This document shows positions 24,069 to 30,433 of a DNA stretch of 37,942 bases, in pieces. The translations under genes were made by a program, and so were the position numbers. Source of the DNA: a virus. Location of the stretch: IMG/VR virus record IMGVR_UViG_3300043803_000633, positions 1 to 37,942 of that record; one strand, written 5' to 3'. The first letter of the stretch is position 1. The number at the start of each line of letters is the position of its first letter. The notes under the pieces were generated by a model, which did no database searches, had not been told where the DNA came from, and saw only the letters and a program-made list of their open reading frames with translations.

Positions 24069-24104
24069 GCACCCGAGCGCGTTGCTCGGTGCACAACACC
24101 GGAG
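24069..24104 (+). promoter_or_regulatory. Leader with two mutually exclusive hairpins near the ribosome site
   Basis: Hairpin A: GCAC(C)CGAGC-GCGTT-GCTCGGTGC (24069-24092; nine pairs, one bulge). Hairpin B: CGGTG (24087-24091) with CACCG (24097-24101), which uses part of A's right arm and begins to cover the GGAG ribosome site at 24101-24104. Only one can form at a time, so translation of the next gene could be switched. Confidence 0.4.
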
Positions 24105-24111
24105 AACTGCC

Positions 24112-24363
24112 ATGAAGGTCAGAGATACGGTCACCAACCACATCACGCTTCGTCAAGAAACTCGCAGCAAGTACGACAACGTGCTTCTCGCGGCAGCGAT
24201 GGAACTGGGGGACTCGGTCAGCGCCGAGGTCATCGCCGCCAGCCGCGCCGTCGCCCAGAGCAACCTTGACGCCGAGCACGAATTCGACGCCTCCATCCTG
24301 TGGCTCCAGCAGGCCGAGAAGGACTTCCTCGCCGTCCACGCCAAGACGGAGGTCGAGCTGTGA
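24112..24363 (+). CDS. Unknown helical protein (83 aa)
   Basis: MKVRDTVTNHITLRQETRSK, then YDNVLLAAAMELGDSVSAEV and DASILWLQQAEKDFLAV. Predicted all-helical and soluble. No family recognised. GGAG lies seven bases before the ATG. The first gene of a tightly packed operon in which nearly every stop overlaps the next start. Confidence 0.7.
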   Translation: MKVRDTVTNHITLRQETRSKYDNVLLAAAMELGDSVSAEVIAASRAVAQSNLDAEHEFDASILWLQQAEKDFLAVHAKTEVEL

Positions 24364-24608
24364 GGCAGGACACCGAAACCCTCGTGGACCGCATCCTCGA
24401 CATGGTCGAGATTTGCCGCACCGAGCCGATGACGCGCAAGCAACTCGCCCACCGCTGGGACGTCACGCCCCGCACGGTGAACCACATCATCGAACGGGCG
24501 CACGACCTGTTCGGGGTGATGATCGCGCACAAGGACGGGGTCGGCTACACCGTCCTCGACATGGGCATCATTGACCCGCGCAAGTTGCGGATGCGGAGGT
24601 TCCGATGA
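24360..24608 (+). CDS. Small winged-helix/HTH protein (82 aa)
   Basis: Starts at GTG 24360, overlapping the previous stop (GTGA). MTRKQLAHRWDVTPRTVNHI then IERAHDLFGVMIAHKDGVGY is a helix-turn-helix followed by a beta-hairpin wing, like HTH_11/DeoR-type domains. Probably a DNA-binding regulator. Ends in an ATGA overlap with the next gene. Confidence 0.72.
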   Translation: MRQDTETLVDRILDMVEICRTEPMTRKQLAHRWDVTPRTVNHIIERAHDLFGVMIAHKDGVGYTVLDMGIIDPRKLRMRRFR

Positions 24609-24910
24609 ACCTGTTCGACACCGCCGAGGCCGAGCGGCGCAAGGTCATCGGCAAGGCTTTGGCCGCCGACCGCCGGCACGAACTCCTCGCCGCCGCACGC
24701 GGCTTCGCGGCGTTCATCGCACGCAACGGAAACACCGTCACCGCCGACGAGGTCGCGGCGCTCATGGCAGAGAACGGCCTGGACTACGCTGACCTCGGGA
24801 ACGCCGCCGGCAGCGTGTTCGACGGCAAATTCGCATGGACGGGCGAGGTGGTCGCAAGCCGTCGCCCATCCACACACGGTCGCCTGATTCGGGTATGGAG
24901 GCTCGCATGA
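24605..24910 (+). CDS. Conserved phage protein, likely winged-helix fold (101 aa)
   Basis: RRKVIGKALAADRRHELLAA, RNGNTVTADEVAALM, LGNAAGSVFDGKFAWTGEVV, SRRPSTHGRLIRVWRL. The closing pattern 'aGsvF.gk.f...g...SrRpstHgR.irvWrl' is common in small phage proteins of unknown function. The fold looks like a winged helix with a basic end, so DNA or RNA binding is possible. CGGAGG precedes the ATG. Confidence 0.78.
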   Translation: MNLFDTAEAERRKVIGKALAADRRHELLAAARGFAAFIARNGNTVTADEVAALMAENGLDYADLGNAAGSVFDGKFAWTGEVVASRRPSTHGRLIRVWRLA

Positions 24911-25245
24911 TCCTGCACGTAGACCACGTCGTTCCGCTCACGTCCGACTACGCCCGCACCAACCAACGCCTGGCCGAGTACCTCGGCAGCAATGACGTGT
25001 CGGTGCTCGTGGACGCCAAGTGGGTCGAGGACGAGAACGAACGCTTCCACCAGCACGGCAGCGTGCGGACGCGCTACTGGCGCCTGAAGTCCTGGGATCT
25101 ACTCGAGATCCGGCTTGACGGCACGGCGATCAACACGCCGCACGACGTGCCGAACGATTTCCCGATGCCTGAGGTCATCGCCATCGCCGAGGGCGGCGCG
25201 TTGCGCGACGAGCTTGAGCGCCAGGGCGCGAAGGCGAAGGCATGA
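24907..25245 (+). CDS. Unknown acidic protein (112 aa)
   Basis: MILHVDHVVPLTSDYARTNQ, RLAEYLGSNDVSVLV, GSVRTRYWRLKSWDLLEIRL, NDFPMPEVIAIAEGG. No family recognised. Start ATG 24907 overlaps the previous stop (ATGA) and has GGAGG upstream. Its stop overlaps the dcm start. A 9-mer GCGCGTTGC near its end also occurs in three structured sites elsewhere in this operon. Confidence 0.68.
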   Translation: MILHVDHVVPLTSDYARTNQRLAEYLGSNDVSVLVDAKWVEDENERFHQHGSVRTRYWRLKSWDLLEIRLDGTAINTPHDVPNDFPMPEVIAIAEGGALRDELERQGAKAKA

Positions 25246-26585
25246 GATACCTCTCCGTATGCTCGGGCATCGAGGCCGCAAGCGTTGCGTGGCACCATCT
25301 CGGCTGGGAGCCTGTCGGCTTCAGCGAGATCGAGCCGTTCCCGGCAGCGGTGCTGGCGCACCGATTCCCGAGCGTCCCAAACTTCGGAGACATGACCAAG
25401 TATGAGCAATGGCCCCTTCAACCCGGATCAATTGATGTTCTCGTGGGCGGAACTCCCTGCCAGTCCTTCAGCGTCGCAGGACTGCGAAAGGGACTCGAAG
25501 ACCCTCGCGGGAACCTCATGCTCACCTACCTTGCGATTGCTGCTCGGCTCCAGCCTCGATGGGTTGTCTGGGAGAATGTTCCCGGTGTCCTGTCATCGAA
25601 CGGAGGACGGGATTTCGCTACCTTCCTCTCAGCGCTGGGCCAACTCGGGTATGGGTGGGCCTACCGAGTGCTGGACGCTCAATACGTGCGAGTGGGGCGA
25701 TGGCCCCGAGCCGTCCCGCAGCGCCGCCGCCGGGTGTTCGTTGTCGGTCGCCTCCTTGAGCGAGGTGCTGGAGACTGGACCGCTGCCGCCGAGGTTCTCG
25801 CTCTCCGCGAAGGCTTGCAGCGGCATTTTGAGGCGAGCGGAAAGACGCGGAAAGGCGCTGCCTCCGATGCTGAAGTCGGCGCTCGAGGCGGTTGCTGGTG
25901 GGACGGTGGGCAAGTAAGCGAAACGCTGCATCAAAGCAAGTGCGGTGGCGCAGGCGTGTCGCTCATGCCTGACAAGGGCAACTTCGAGGCGGTGTTGCAG
26001 CCGACCGCTTACCGCTGGCAGAACGACGCGCTGGGGTTGCAGCAGGACGATGCCGTGGCAGCTCTTCGCGCATCGGCCGGAAGCTCCGGGTTCCATGAGA
26101 TGAACCACCCGGTGATCGCGCAGCCTGCGGTGGCGTTCCCGATCAACACCATGACGATGGGTGGTAGCCCTGACCCAAGCAACGACTCACGGATGACGAT
26201 GGGTGTGGGCGCGGACGGAGATCCGCAGTTCACTTTGTCGAAGGCCCACAACCACGCGGTGGCCCACGCCTTCTACAGCACGGGCGGAACCCACGGAGTC
26301 AACCAACATCCCGAGGTGTCCCCCGCCGTGAAGGTGGGAAGTGGGCTCGGTATTCCTTCGCCGCCAGCGGTGGCTCAAGCCATGACCGTCCGCCGGCTCA
26401 CGCCCGTTGAGTGCGAGCGGCTCCAAGGCTTCCCGGACAACTGGACGGCGATCCCGTGGCGGAAGAAGCCTGCCGAGGAATGCCCGGACGGCCCCCGATA
26501 CAAGGCACTCGGCAACAGCATGGCCTGCAACTGCATGGCCTGGATCGGGGAGCGGATTGCAAAGTGGGAGGCCGAGCATGCGTGA
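25242..26585 (+). CDS. dcm: DNA (cytosine-5) methyltransferase
   Basis: 447 residues. Motif I SVCSGIEAAS (5-14), catalytic loop GGTPCQSFSVAG with C73, motif VI ENVPG (111-115), motif VIII QRRRRVFVVG (160-169), motif IX near LTPVECERLQGFPDNWT, and motif X ALGNSMACNCMAWIGERI near the end. It transfers methyl from S-adenosylmethionine to C5 of cytosine, probably to protect phage DNA from restriction. Residues about 210-380, in the target-recognition region, are long and low in similarity to other parts. The segment AQYVRVGRWPRAVPQRRRR carries about eight residues more than the AQYFGVPQRRRR usual in relatives. A second open frame lies inside the gene (25402-25917). Confidence 0.95.
   Translation: MRYLSVCSGIEAASVAWHHLGWEPVGFSEIEPFPAAVLAHRFPSVPNFGDMTKYEQWPLQPGSIDVLVGGTPCQSFSVAGLRKGLEDPRGNLMLTYLAIAARLQPRWVVWENVPGVLSSNGGRDFATFLSALGQLGYGWAYRVLDAQYVRVGRWPRAVPQRRRRVFVVGRLLERGAGDWTAAAEVLALREGLQRHFEASGKTRKGAASDAEVGARGGCWWDGGQVSETLHQSKCGGAGVSLMPDKGNFEAVLQPTAYRWQNDALGLQQDDAVAALRASAGSSGFHEMNHPVIAQPAVAFPINTMTMGGSPDPSNDSRMTMGVGADGDPQFTLSKAHNHAVAHAFYSTGGTHGVNQHPEVSPAVKVGSGLGIPSPPAVAQAMTVRRLTPVECERLQGFPDNWTAIPWRKKPAEECPDGPRYKALGNSMACNCMAWIGERIAKWEAEHA
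25402..25917 (+). CDS. Overprinted gene inside dcm (+1 frame), conserved phage protein family
   Basis: 171 residues fully inside dcm in another frame. The text is not random: MSNGPFNPDQLMFSWAELPA, RMFPVSCHRTEDG, NSGMGGPTECWTLNTCEW, SLSEVLETGPLPPRFSLSAK, ACSGILRRAERRGKALPPML. From memory, this matches phage proteins of about 170 residues that occur as their own genes beside cytosine methyltransferases, ending 'SLSDILETG.VPqRyfLSpkACaGILRRAekRGk.LPp.L'. Third-position GC of dcm is lower in a 25-codon sample here (about 60%) than before the overlap (about 81%), as expected if two frames are constrained. GGAG lies about 12 bases before the ATG. Function unknown. Confidence 0.55.
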   Translation: MSNGPFNPDQLMFSWAELPASPSASQDCERDSKTLAGTSCSPTLRLLLGSSLDGLSGRMFPVSCHRTEDGISLPSSQRWANSGMGGPTECWTLNTCEWGDGPEPSRSAAAGCSLSVASLSEVLETGPLPPRFSLSAKACSGILRRAERRGKALPPMLKSALEAVAGGTVGK

Positions 26586-26766
26586 CATCCCCGATGCTGG
26601 CAACGTCGCCGTCACCCTGCGCCACGGCCAGTCCGTGGTCGTGATCGACGAGCAGGGCCGCGCCGTCGCGGCCATTGCGCCCACCCCGTCCAACGTGGGG
26701 AAGGTGACGCTCGTCGTGCGCGCCCCGAAGACCGTGCGAATCCTGAGGGAGCGCGACGATGACTGA
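26578..26766 (+). CDS. Small beta-rich protein (62 aa)
   Basis: MRDIPDAGNVAVTLRHGQSV, VVIDEQGRAVAAIAPTPS, GKVTLVVRAPKTVRILRERD. Alternating hydrophobic pattern suggests a small beta-barrel. No family recognised. GGGAGG precedes the ATG, which overlaps the end of dcm by eight bases. Confidence 0.68.
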   Translation: MRDIPDAGNVAVTLRHGQSVVVIDEQGRAVAAIAPTPSNVGKVTLVVRAPKTVRILRERDDD

Positions 26767-27064
26767 ACCGACCTGGTACGAGCACGCGCTCAACGAGCGC
26801 GGCCTCACGATCATGCTGCTGCGTGCGCGCATCGGGCAGATCCGCGCCGCCGCCGCCCCGCTGCGGCAGCTCTCGGCGGCGCTGGCCGCAGGGTTCAAGC
26901 ACGACCAGAACGAGGCGCTCGAGTCAATCAACGCCCTGCTGCGCGAGATCGACCGCGAGCCACAGACACCCTCCGGCGCGTTGCCGGAAAGCCCCCGCGC
27001 CGTGCCACCTCATCGTGGTTTCCAACACGGCGCGGGGGTAACTTTGAACGAGGACAAGCAATGA
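26759..27064 (+). CDS. Helical protein with RNA-structured 3' end (101 aa)
   Basis: Residues 1-68 are helical (LNERGLTIMLLRARIGQIRA, LRQLSAALAAGFKHDQNEAL, INALLREIDREPQ), possibly coiled coil. The last 33 residues (TPSGALPESPRAVPPHRGF onward) are low in complexity and are encoded by DNA that folds into two strong hairpins, so this part may be shaped by the RNA and not by protein function. Start overlaps the previous gene; the stop overlaps the next ATG (ATGA). Function unknown. Confidence 0.65.
   Translation: MTEPTWYEHALNERGLTIMLLRARIGQIRAAAAPLRQLSAALAAGFKHDQNEALESINALLREIDREPQTPSGALPESPRAVPPHRGFQHGAGVTLNEDKQ
26972..27038 (+). other. Tandem hairpins, one with a perfect 13-bp stem, in the 3' end of a CDS
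   Basis: First hairpin TCCGGC-GCGTT-GCCGGA (26972-26988). Second: CCCCCGCGCCGTG (26992-27004) pairs perfectly with CACGGCGCGGGGG (27026-27038); its 21-base loop holds an inner stem CCAC/GTGG. Only TAACTTTG follows, so termination would be weak. It may act as an RNase-processing or attenuation point inside the operon. Confidence 0.65.
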
Positions 27065-27261
27065 TTGACCCAGGCGACGAGCACCAGGAGCGCGACATCC
27101 TTGAGCGGCTCGACATCTACTGGCCTGGCATGGGCGAGATGGCGAACCTCGAGCGGCGCGAGGCGGCGCGGCACATCCGCGTCCTGCGCGACGAGGTGCG
27201 GAAGTTGCGCAACGTCATGCCAGCCCACATCGAGCGCATCCTCTACGAAGGGTCCGGCTGA
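27061..27261 (+). CDS. Small charged helical protein (66 aa)
   Basis: MIDPGDEHQERDILERLDIY, WPGMGEMANLERREAARHIR, VLRDEVRKLRNVMPAHIERI. Looks like a short antiparallel coiled coil. No family recognised. GAGG precedes the ATG, which overlaps the preceding stop; the hairpin just upstream could affect its translation. Confidence 0.65.
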   Translation: MIDPGDEHQERDILERLDIYWPGMGEMANLERREAARHIRVLRDEVRKLRNVMPAHIERILYEGSG

Positions 27262-27263
27262 CG

Positions 27264-27452
27264 ATGCTTGCGGGGCGAGGGGAACGGGACGAGGATGTCG
27301 TGGACCGCGTACGGGAGAGCGGCACGGACGATCCGCTCACGATTGAACTCATGCAGGAGGTCGTGTACCTGCGGCAGGAGATGGCGAAGCTCATACGCCA
27401 GGTGAACCGCCAAGTACTGGCAGCATCCAACCACAGGGTCCGCAATGATTGA
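27264..27452 (+). CDS. Small coiled-coil protein (62 aa)
   Basis: GERDEDVVDRVRESGTDDPL, TIELMQEVVYLRQEMAKLIR, QVNRQVLAASN. A single long amphipathic helix is likely. AAGGG lies upstream of the ATG, two bases after the previous stop. The stop overlaps the RusA start. Unknown function. Confidence 0.63.
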   Translation: MLAGRGERDEDVVDRVRESGTDDPLTIELMQEVVYLRQEMAKLIRQVNRQVLAASNHRVRND

Positions 27453-27855
27453 ATTCGTCGTGCCGGGATTCGCCGCCCCCCAGGGTTCCAAGCGTGCGGT
27501 CAAGCTCAGGAACGGGCGGGTCGTGCTGCTCGAGTCGAGCGCCAAGGTCAAGCCCTACCGAGCGGTGTTCGCGCTGGTGGCACGCGAGGCGTGGACCGAG
27601 CCGCCGGCGACCGGAGCGGTGGCGGTTGAGCTGTGCTTCCGGTTCCCGCGCCCGAAGTCGCACTTCACCTCGCGTGGCCTGCTCAGGCCGGCGCTGCCCT
27701 TGGCACCCACGCGGCCGGACCTGGACAAGCTTTGCAGAGCTGCCTTGGACGCGATGACCGGGGTCGTGTACGTGGATGACGGCCAGGTCGCGATGATCGC
27801 CGCCAGCAAGGAATGGGGCGAAACCGCCGAAACGCTGGTGAAAGTGTGGGCTTGA
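27445..27855 (+). CDS. rusA: RusA-family Holliday junction resolvase
   Basis: 136 residues. IEFVVPGFAAPQGSKRAVK at the front, FRFPRPKSHF, then the catalytic block TRPDLDKLCRAALDAMTGVV and VYVDDGQVAMIAASKEWG. Acidic residues D92, D94, D111, D112 and basic K95/K122 match the RusA metal site and its PDxDNlxKxxlDal.GvvyxDD signature. It cuts four-way junctions, here likely resolving Bet-made recombination intermediates and branched DNA before packaging. The next gene's promoter lies within its last codons. Confidence 0.93.
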   Translation: MIEFVVPGFAAPQGSKRAVKLRNGRVVLLESSAKVKPYRAVFALVAREAWTEPPATGAVAVELCFRFPRPKSHFTSRGLLRPALPLAPTRPDLDKLCRAALDAMTGVVYVDDGQVAMIAASKEWGETAETLVKVWA

Positions 27856-27879
27856 CGCCGATGTAGTGGGGCGTATACT
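27852..27879 (+). promoter_or_regulatory. Strong sigma70-like promoter for bet
   Basis: TTGACG (27852-27857), 16-base spacer, TATACT (27874-27879): five of six matches in each hexamer, the best promoter seen in the window. Predicted start near 27886 gives a leader of about 59 bases before the bet ATG. Confidence 0.7.
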
Positions 27880-27885
27880 GATCCT

Positions 27886-27944
27886 GTCGGTGGCGCGTTG
27901 CCGCCGGCCGAGCGCGGCGACCCGCGCAAGCGAAGGAGATTCAC
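27886..27944 (+). promoter_or_regulatory. bet leader with two mutually exclusive stems
   Basis: Stem A: GGTGGC-GCGTT-GCCGCC (27889-27905; one G-T pair). Stem B: GTTGCCGC (27897-27904) with GCGGCGAC (27914-27921; one G-T pair). B takes the loop and right arm of A, so they exclude each other. The ribosome site GAAGGAG (27932-27938) is free in both drawings. The A loop is the same GCGTT as in the 24069 leader. Confidence 0.4.
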
Positions 27945-28955
27945 ATGAGTGCATTGGCACGCTTGGATGACGAGAAGCGCGAGCTGCTCGCACGGACGCT
28001 CTGCAACGGCGCGAGCCGGGATGAGCTCGACCTGTTCTTCAACATCTGCGAGCGCACCGGGCTCGACCCGTTCGCACGGCAGATCTACGCCGTGCGCCGC
28101 TACGACCGCAAGGCAGGCCGCGAGGTCATGCAGACCCAGGTCAGCATCGACGGCTTCCGCTTGGTCGCGCAGCGCAGCGGCGAGTACGCCGGGCAGACGG
28201 CCGTCGCGTACTGCGGCACGGATGGGCGCTGGGTGGACGTGTGGCTGAACGAGGAGCCGCCGGCGGCCGCCCGCGTGGGCGTGTACCGCAAGGGCTTCGT
28301 GGAGGCCGTGGTTGCCACGGCCCTGTTCCGCGAGTACGCGCAGCGGTCGAAGGATGGCTACCTCACCGGGATGTGGGGCAAGATGCCCACGGTGATGATC
28401 GCCAAGTGCGCCGAGGCACTCGCCCTCCGCAAGGCGTTCCCCGCCGAGCTGTCCGGTTTGTATACGCCCGAGGAGATGGCTCAGGCTGACAACCCGCCGG
28501 CCGCCGCGCCCATCGCCGCGCTGCCCGCCCCGGAGGTCGTGGAAGCCACCACGATGCCTCAGGACGCGCCCGTGGCCGTGGAGGCCCCCAAGCCCGTCCG
28601 CAAGCGCAAGGCCGCTCCTGAGGCATCTGCGCCCGTTCCGGCCCCGGCACCCAAGCCCGCCGAGCAGGGTGAGCCGTCCGATGTATACCCCGACGAGTAC
28701 GAGGGCAACTTCGCCGTCGTGCGGGTCGTGCGCCGCAAGGACCGCCCCATCGCCATCGCGGTCGCAGGGGAGCACGGCAACGCCTGGCTCGCCACCACGG
28801 TCGCGGAGTACGGGCAGCTCGCGGACAAGTCGACCGAGATGCGGCTCGACATCGCCCGGGTCGGGAACGCCCTGACGATCATGCGCGTCCTGTCGTCCAC
28901 CGAGCGCAAGCCCGCGCCGGCCCCCGCCGATGACGACCTGTCCATGCCCTTCTGA
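27945..28955 (+). CDS. bet: Red-beta/RecT-type recombinase (Bet) with C-terminal domain and SSB-like tail
   Basis: 336 residues. Residues 1-180 are the phage Bet annealing domain (ELDLFFNICERTGLDPFARQ, QIYAVRRYD, MQTQVSIDGFRLVAQRSGEY, GMWGKMPTVMIAKCAEALAL, RKAFP). Residues 183-250 are a Pro/Ala linker. Residues about 250-317 form a small beta-rich domain (NFAVVRVVRRKDRPIAIAVA). The last eight residues are DDDLSMPF, close to the acidic tip of bacterial SSB (DDDIPF). Bet anneals complementary single strands in phage recombination. The exonuclease partner is not in view. It has its own promoter and GAAGGAG ribosome site. Confidence 0.9.
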   Translation: MSALARLDDEKRELLARTLCNGASRDELDLFFNICERTGLDPFARQIYAVRRYDRKAGREVMQTQVSIDGFRLVAQRSGEYAGQTAVAYCGTDGRWVDVWLNEEPPAAARVGVYRKGFVEAVVATALFREYAQRSKDGYLTGMWGKMPTVMIAKCAEALALRKAFPAELSGLYTPEEMAQADNPPAAAPIAALPAPEVVEATTMPQDAPVAVEAPKPVRKRKAAPEASAPVPAPAPKPAEQGEPSDVYPDEYEGNFAVVRVVRRKDRPIAIAVAGEHGNAWLATTVAEYGQLADKSTEMRLDIARVGNALTIMRVLSSTERKPAPAPADDDLSMPF

Positions 28956-28970
28956 CCGAAAGGACCAACC

Positions 28971-29477
28971 ATGTCACTTTACGCAATCCAGAACGAGATC
29001 AGCGACATCATCGACGCCCTGCTCGAGGGCGGGCAGACGGAGGCAGACGCGAACGCGGCGCTCGAGGAGCACCTCGCCGGCCTCGACGCGGCGCTCGATG
29101 ACAAAGCCGAGGGCTACGCCAGCGTCATCCAGGAGCTCGCGCTCCGCGCCAAGGCACGCAAGGACGAGGCCGCCCGCATCCGCGCCCTGGCCGAGGCCGA
29201 CGAGGCCGTGGCCGACCGCCTCAAGAAGCGGCTCAAGGAGGCGATGGAGGCCACTGGCAAGACCAAGATCGACGGCCTGAAGTTCAAGCTGTCGGTGGCC
29301 GCCAACGGCGGGAAGCAGCCGCTCGTCATCGAAACCCCGGTCGATGATCTGCCGTCCGAGTTCAGGGTCGTGCGCCACGAGCCGAACAAGGACGCGATCC
29401 GCGCCGCGCTCGAGGCCGGCACGGCAGTCCCCGGCTGCACCCTGCTCCCGCGAGGCACAAGCCTGCGGATACGCTAG
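28971..29477 (+). CDS. Gp157-family phage protein
   Basis: 168 residues. The helical coiled-coil front (EHLAGLDAALDDKAEGYASV, IQELALRAKARKDEAARIRA) and the back (ATGKTKIDGLKFKLSVAANG, VDDLPSEFRVV, NKDAIRAALEAGTAVPGCTL) match the siphovirus Gp157 family, first linked to phage resistance in Streptococcus thermophilus and often found with recombination genes. Its molecular role is unclear. GAAAGGACC precedes the ATG. Last gene before the terminator. Confidence 0.88.
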   Translation: MSLYAIQNEISDIIDALLEGGQTEADANAALEEHLAGLDAALDDKAEGYASVIQELALRAKARKDEAARIRALAEADEAVADRLKKRLKEAMEATGKTKIDGLKFKLSVAANGGKQPLVIETPVDDLPSEFRVVRHEPNKDAIRAALEAGTAVPGCTLLPRGTSLRIR

Positions 29478-29497
29478 GGAACCTTCTTCTCTCGCTT

Positions 29498-29538
29498 GCC
29501 CCGGCGGCGTGCAGGACGCACTCACCGCCGGGGCTTTT
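29498..29538 (+). terminator. Intrinsic terminator of the plus-strand block
   Basis: GCCCCGGCGG (29498-29507) pairs perfectly with CCGCCGGGGC (29525-29534) and is followed by TTTT. It lies between convergent operons. For the minus strand the same stem lacks a following T-tract, so it mainly ends plus-strand transcripts. Confidence 0.88.
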
Positions 29539-29542
29539 CATT

Positions 29543-29656
29543 TCACTTCGACTTGAACATGTCCATCAGCTTGCCGATGGGCAGGACGTTCCCGACGAGG
29601 TAGCCCGCGAGGGCCAGCATGACGCCGAACCAGACCGATCCGAGGAACTCACTCAT
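29543..29656 (-). CDS. 37-residue membrane protein, lysis-cassette candidate
   Basis: MSEFLGSVWFGVMLALAGYL continues to a short basic/Lys tail ending MFKSK. Residues about 7-29 form one hydrophobic segment. The ATG overlaps the stop of the spanin-like gene (ATGA), so translation is coupled. It could be a small holin-like or accessory lysis protein, or a tail-module membrane peptide. It is the last gene before the convergent terminator. Confidence 0.68.
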   Translation of the reverse strand: MSEFLGSVWFGVMLALAGYLVGNVLPIGKLMDMFKSK

Positions 29657-30159
29657 GTCGTGCCTTTCTGTTTGCGGCGCTTGGCCGCGTTTCGGAACGC
29701 TGCATCGAACTCACTGTCCTGTGCGCGCATTGCAGCTATTAGCTCGCGGTCGCCTTCCGGCCGCGATTCATCGAGCATATCCACGGCCAGCTCGGCCTGC
29801 GACACCTTCTTCCGGGGCAGCCACCCGATGGCGATTCGCAGAAAACTGAAAAACCCGCTCTGCCACCCAACGAACGCCACCGCCACCACCGCCAGCGCGA
29901 TCCCCCACCAGTGCAGCGTGGAGAGCCACGCCGGCACCCTGGCCTCGACGTGAGGGATGTCGGCCTGGATGGCGTCCGCGTGCCCCAGGATGCGCGTGGC
30001 GCCGTCCACAACCACCGGGTCGCCTGCGGCCTTGCCGTGGTCCACGAGCGCCTGCGCCTCGCCACGGATGGCCGTGGCGTTGTTGGCGATCCTGGCGACC
30101 GGGTTGCAGCCGGCCAGGAGCAGGACGAGGATCAGCCCTGCTCGACGATCCACAGGCAT
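29653..30159 (-). CDS. Lipoprotein with C-terminal membrane segment (unimolecular-spanin-like topology)
   Basis: 168 residues. The N-terminus LILVLLLAGC is a lipoprotein signal with lipobox LAG-C18; residue +2 is Asn, which favours outer-membrane sorting. Residues 19-82 are periplasmic. Residues about 84-108 (WWGIALAVVAVAFVGWQSGF) are a transmembrane helix, followed by RKK and a charged cytoplasmic tail of about 55 residues. An outer-membrane lipid anchor plus an inner-membrane helix in one chain is the layout of unimolecular spanins such as T1 gp11, which fuse the two membranes at lysis. The cytoplasmic tail is longer than in T1 gp11. Function is inference. The first 28 bases overlap the preceding gene. 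Confidence 0.72.
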   Translation of the reverse strand: MPVDRRAGLILVLLLAGCNPVARIANNATAIRGEAQALVDHGKAAGDPVVVDGATRILGHADAIQADIPHVEARVPAWLSTLHWWGIALAVVAVAFVGWQSGFFSFLRIAIGWLPRKKVSQAELAVDMLDESRPEGDRELIAAMRAQDSEFDAAFRNAAKRRKQKGTT

Positions 30160-30431
30160 GTCGCCTCGTCGAGCACCGCGTCATCCGCCGGCTTCGGCGG
30201 GATGAATGCGTCCCTCTGCGCGTCATACGAATAGTTGATACCCGCGTAATTGAACCGCAGCGCCTTCGACTGGTCGGCGCTCGGCTCGCCCGCGTGCGGG
30301 TCGTAGTGGACGCCGCCGCGGGTGTTGTAGCTCGTCTGCACCCACGTACCAGGCATGGTCGCGATGAAATCTGCCTCCGCGACGATGACCTGCGTGACGA
30401 TGCCGTCCTTGACCTTTGCGTAGTGCGCCAT
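30132..30431 (-). CDS. Conserved small tail-region phage protein (99 aa)
   Basis: MAHYAKVKDGIVTQVIVAEA, GTWVQTSYNTRGGVHYDP, RFNYAGINYSYDAQRDAFIP, PKPADDAVLDEATCLW. The pattern 'MaHfAkld...Vt.Viv...' with 'W.qTSYNTrgg.h' and 'R.nYAgigy.YD..rdaFippkp' is frequent in tail-fibre regions of marine and other phages. It has a beta-rich, tail-associated look; exact role unknown. Starts two bases after the stop of the glycine-rich gene. Confidence 0.82.
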   Translation of the reverse strand: MAHYAKVKDGIVTQVIVAEADFIATMPGTWVQTSYNTRGGVHYDPHAGEPSADQSKALRFNYAGINYSYDAQRDAFIPPKPADDAVLDEATCLWIVEQG

Positions 30432-30433
30432 GA

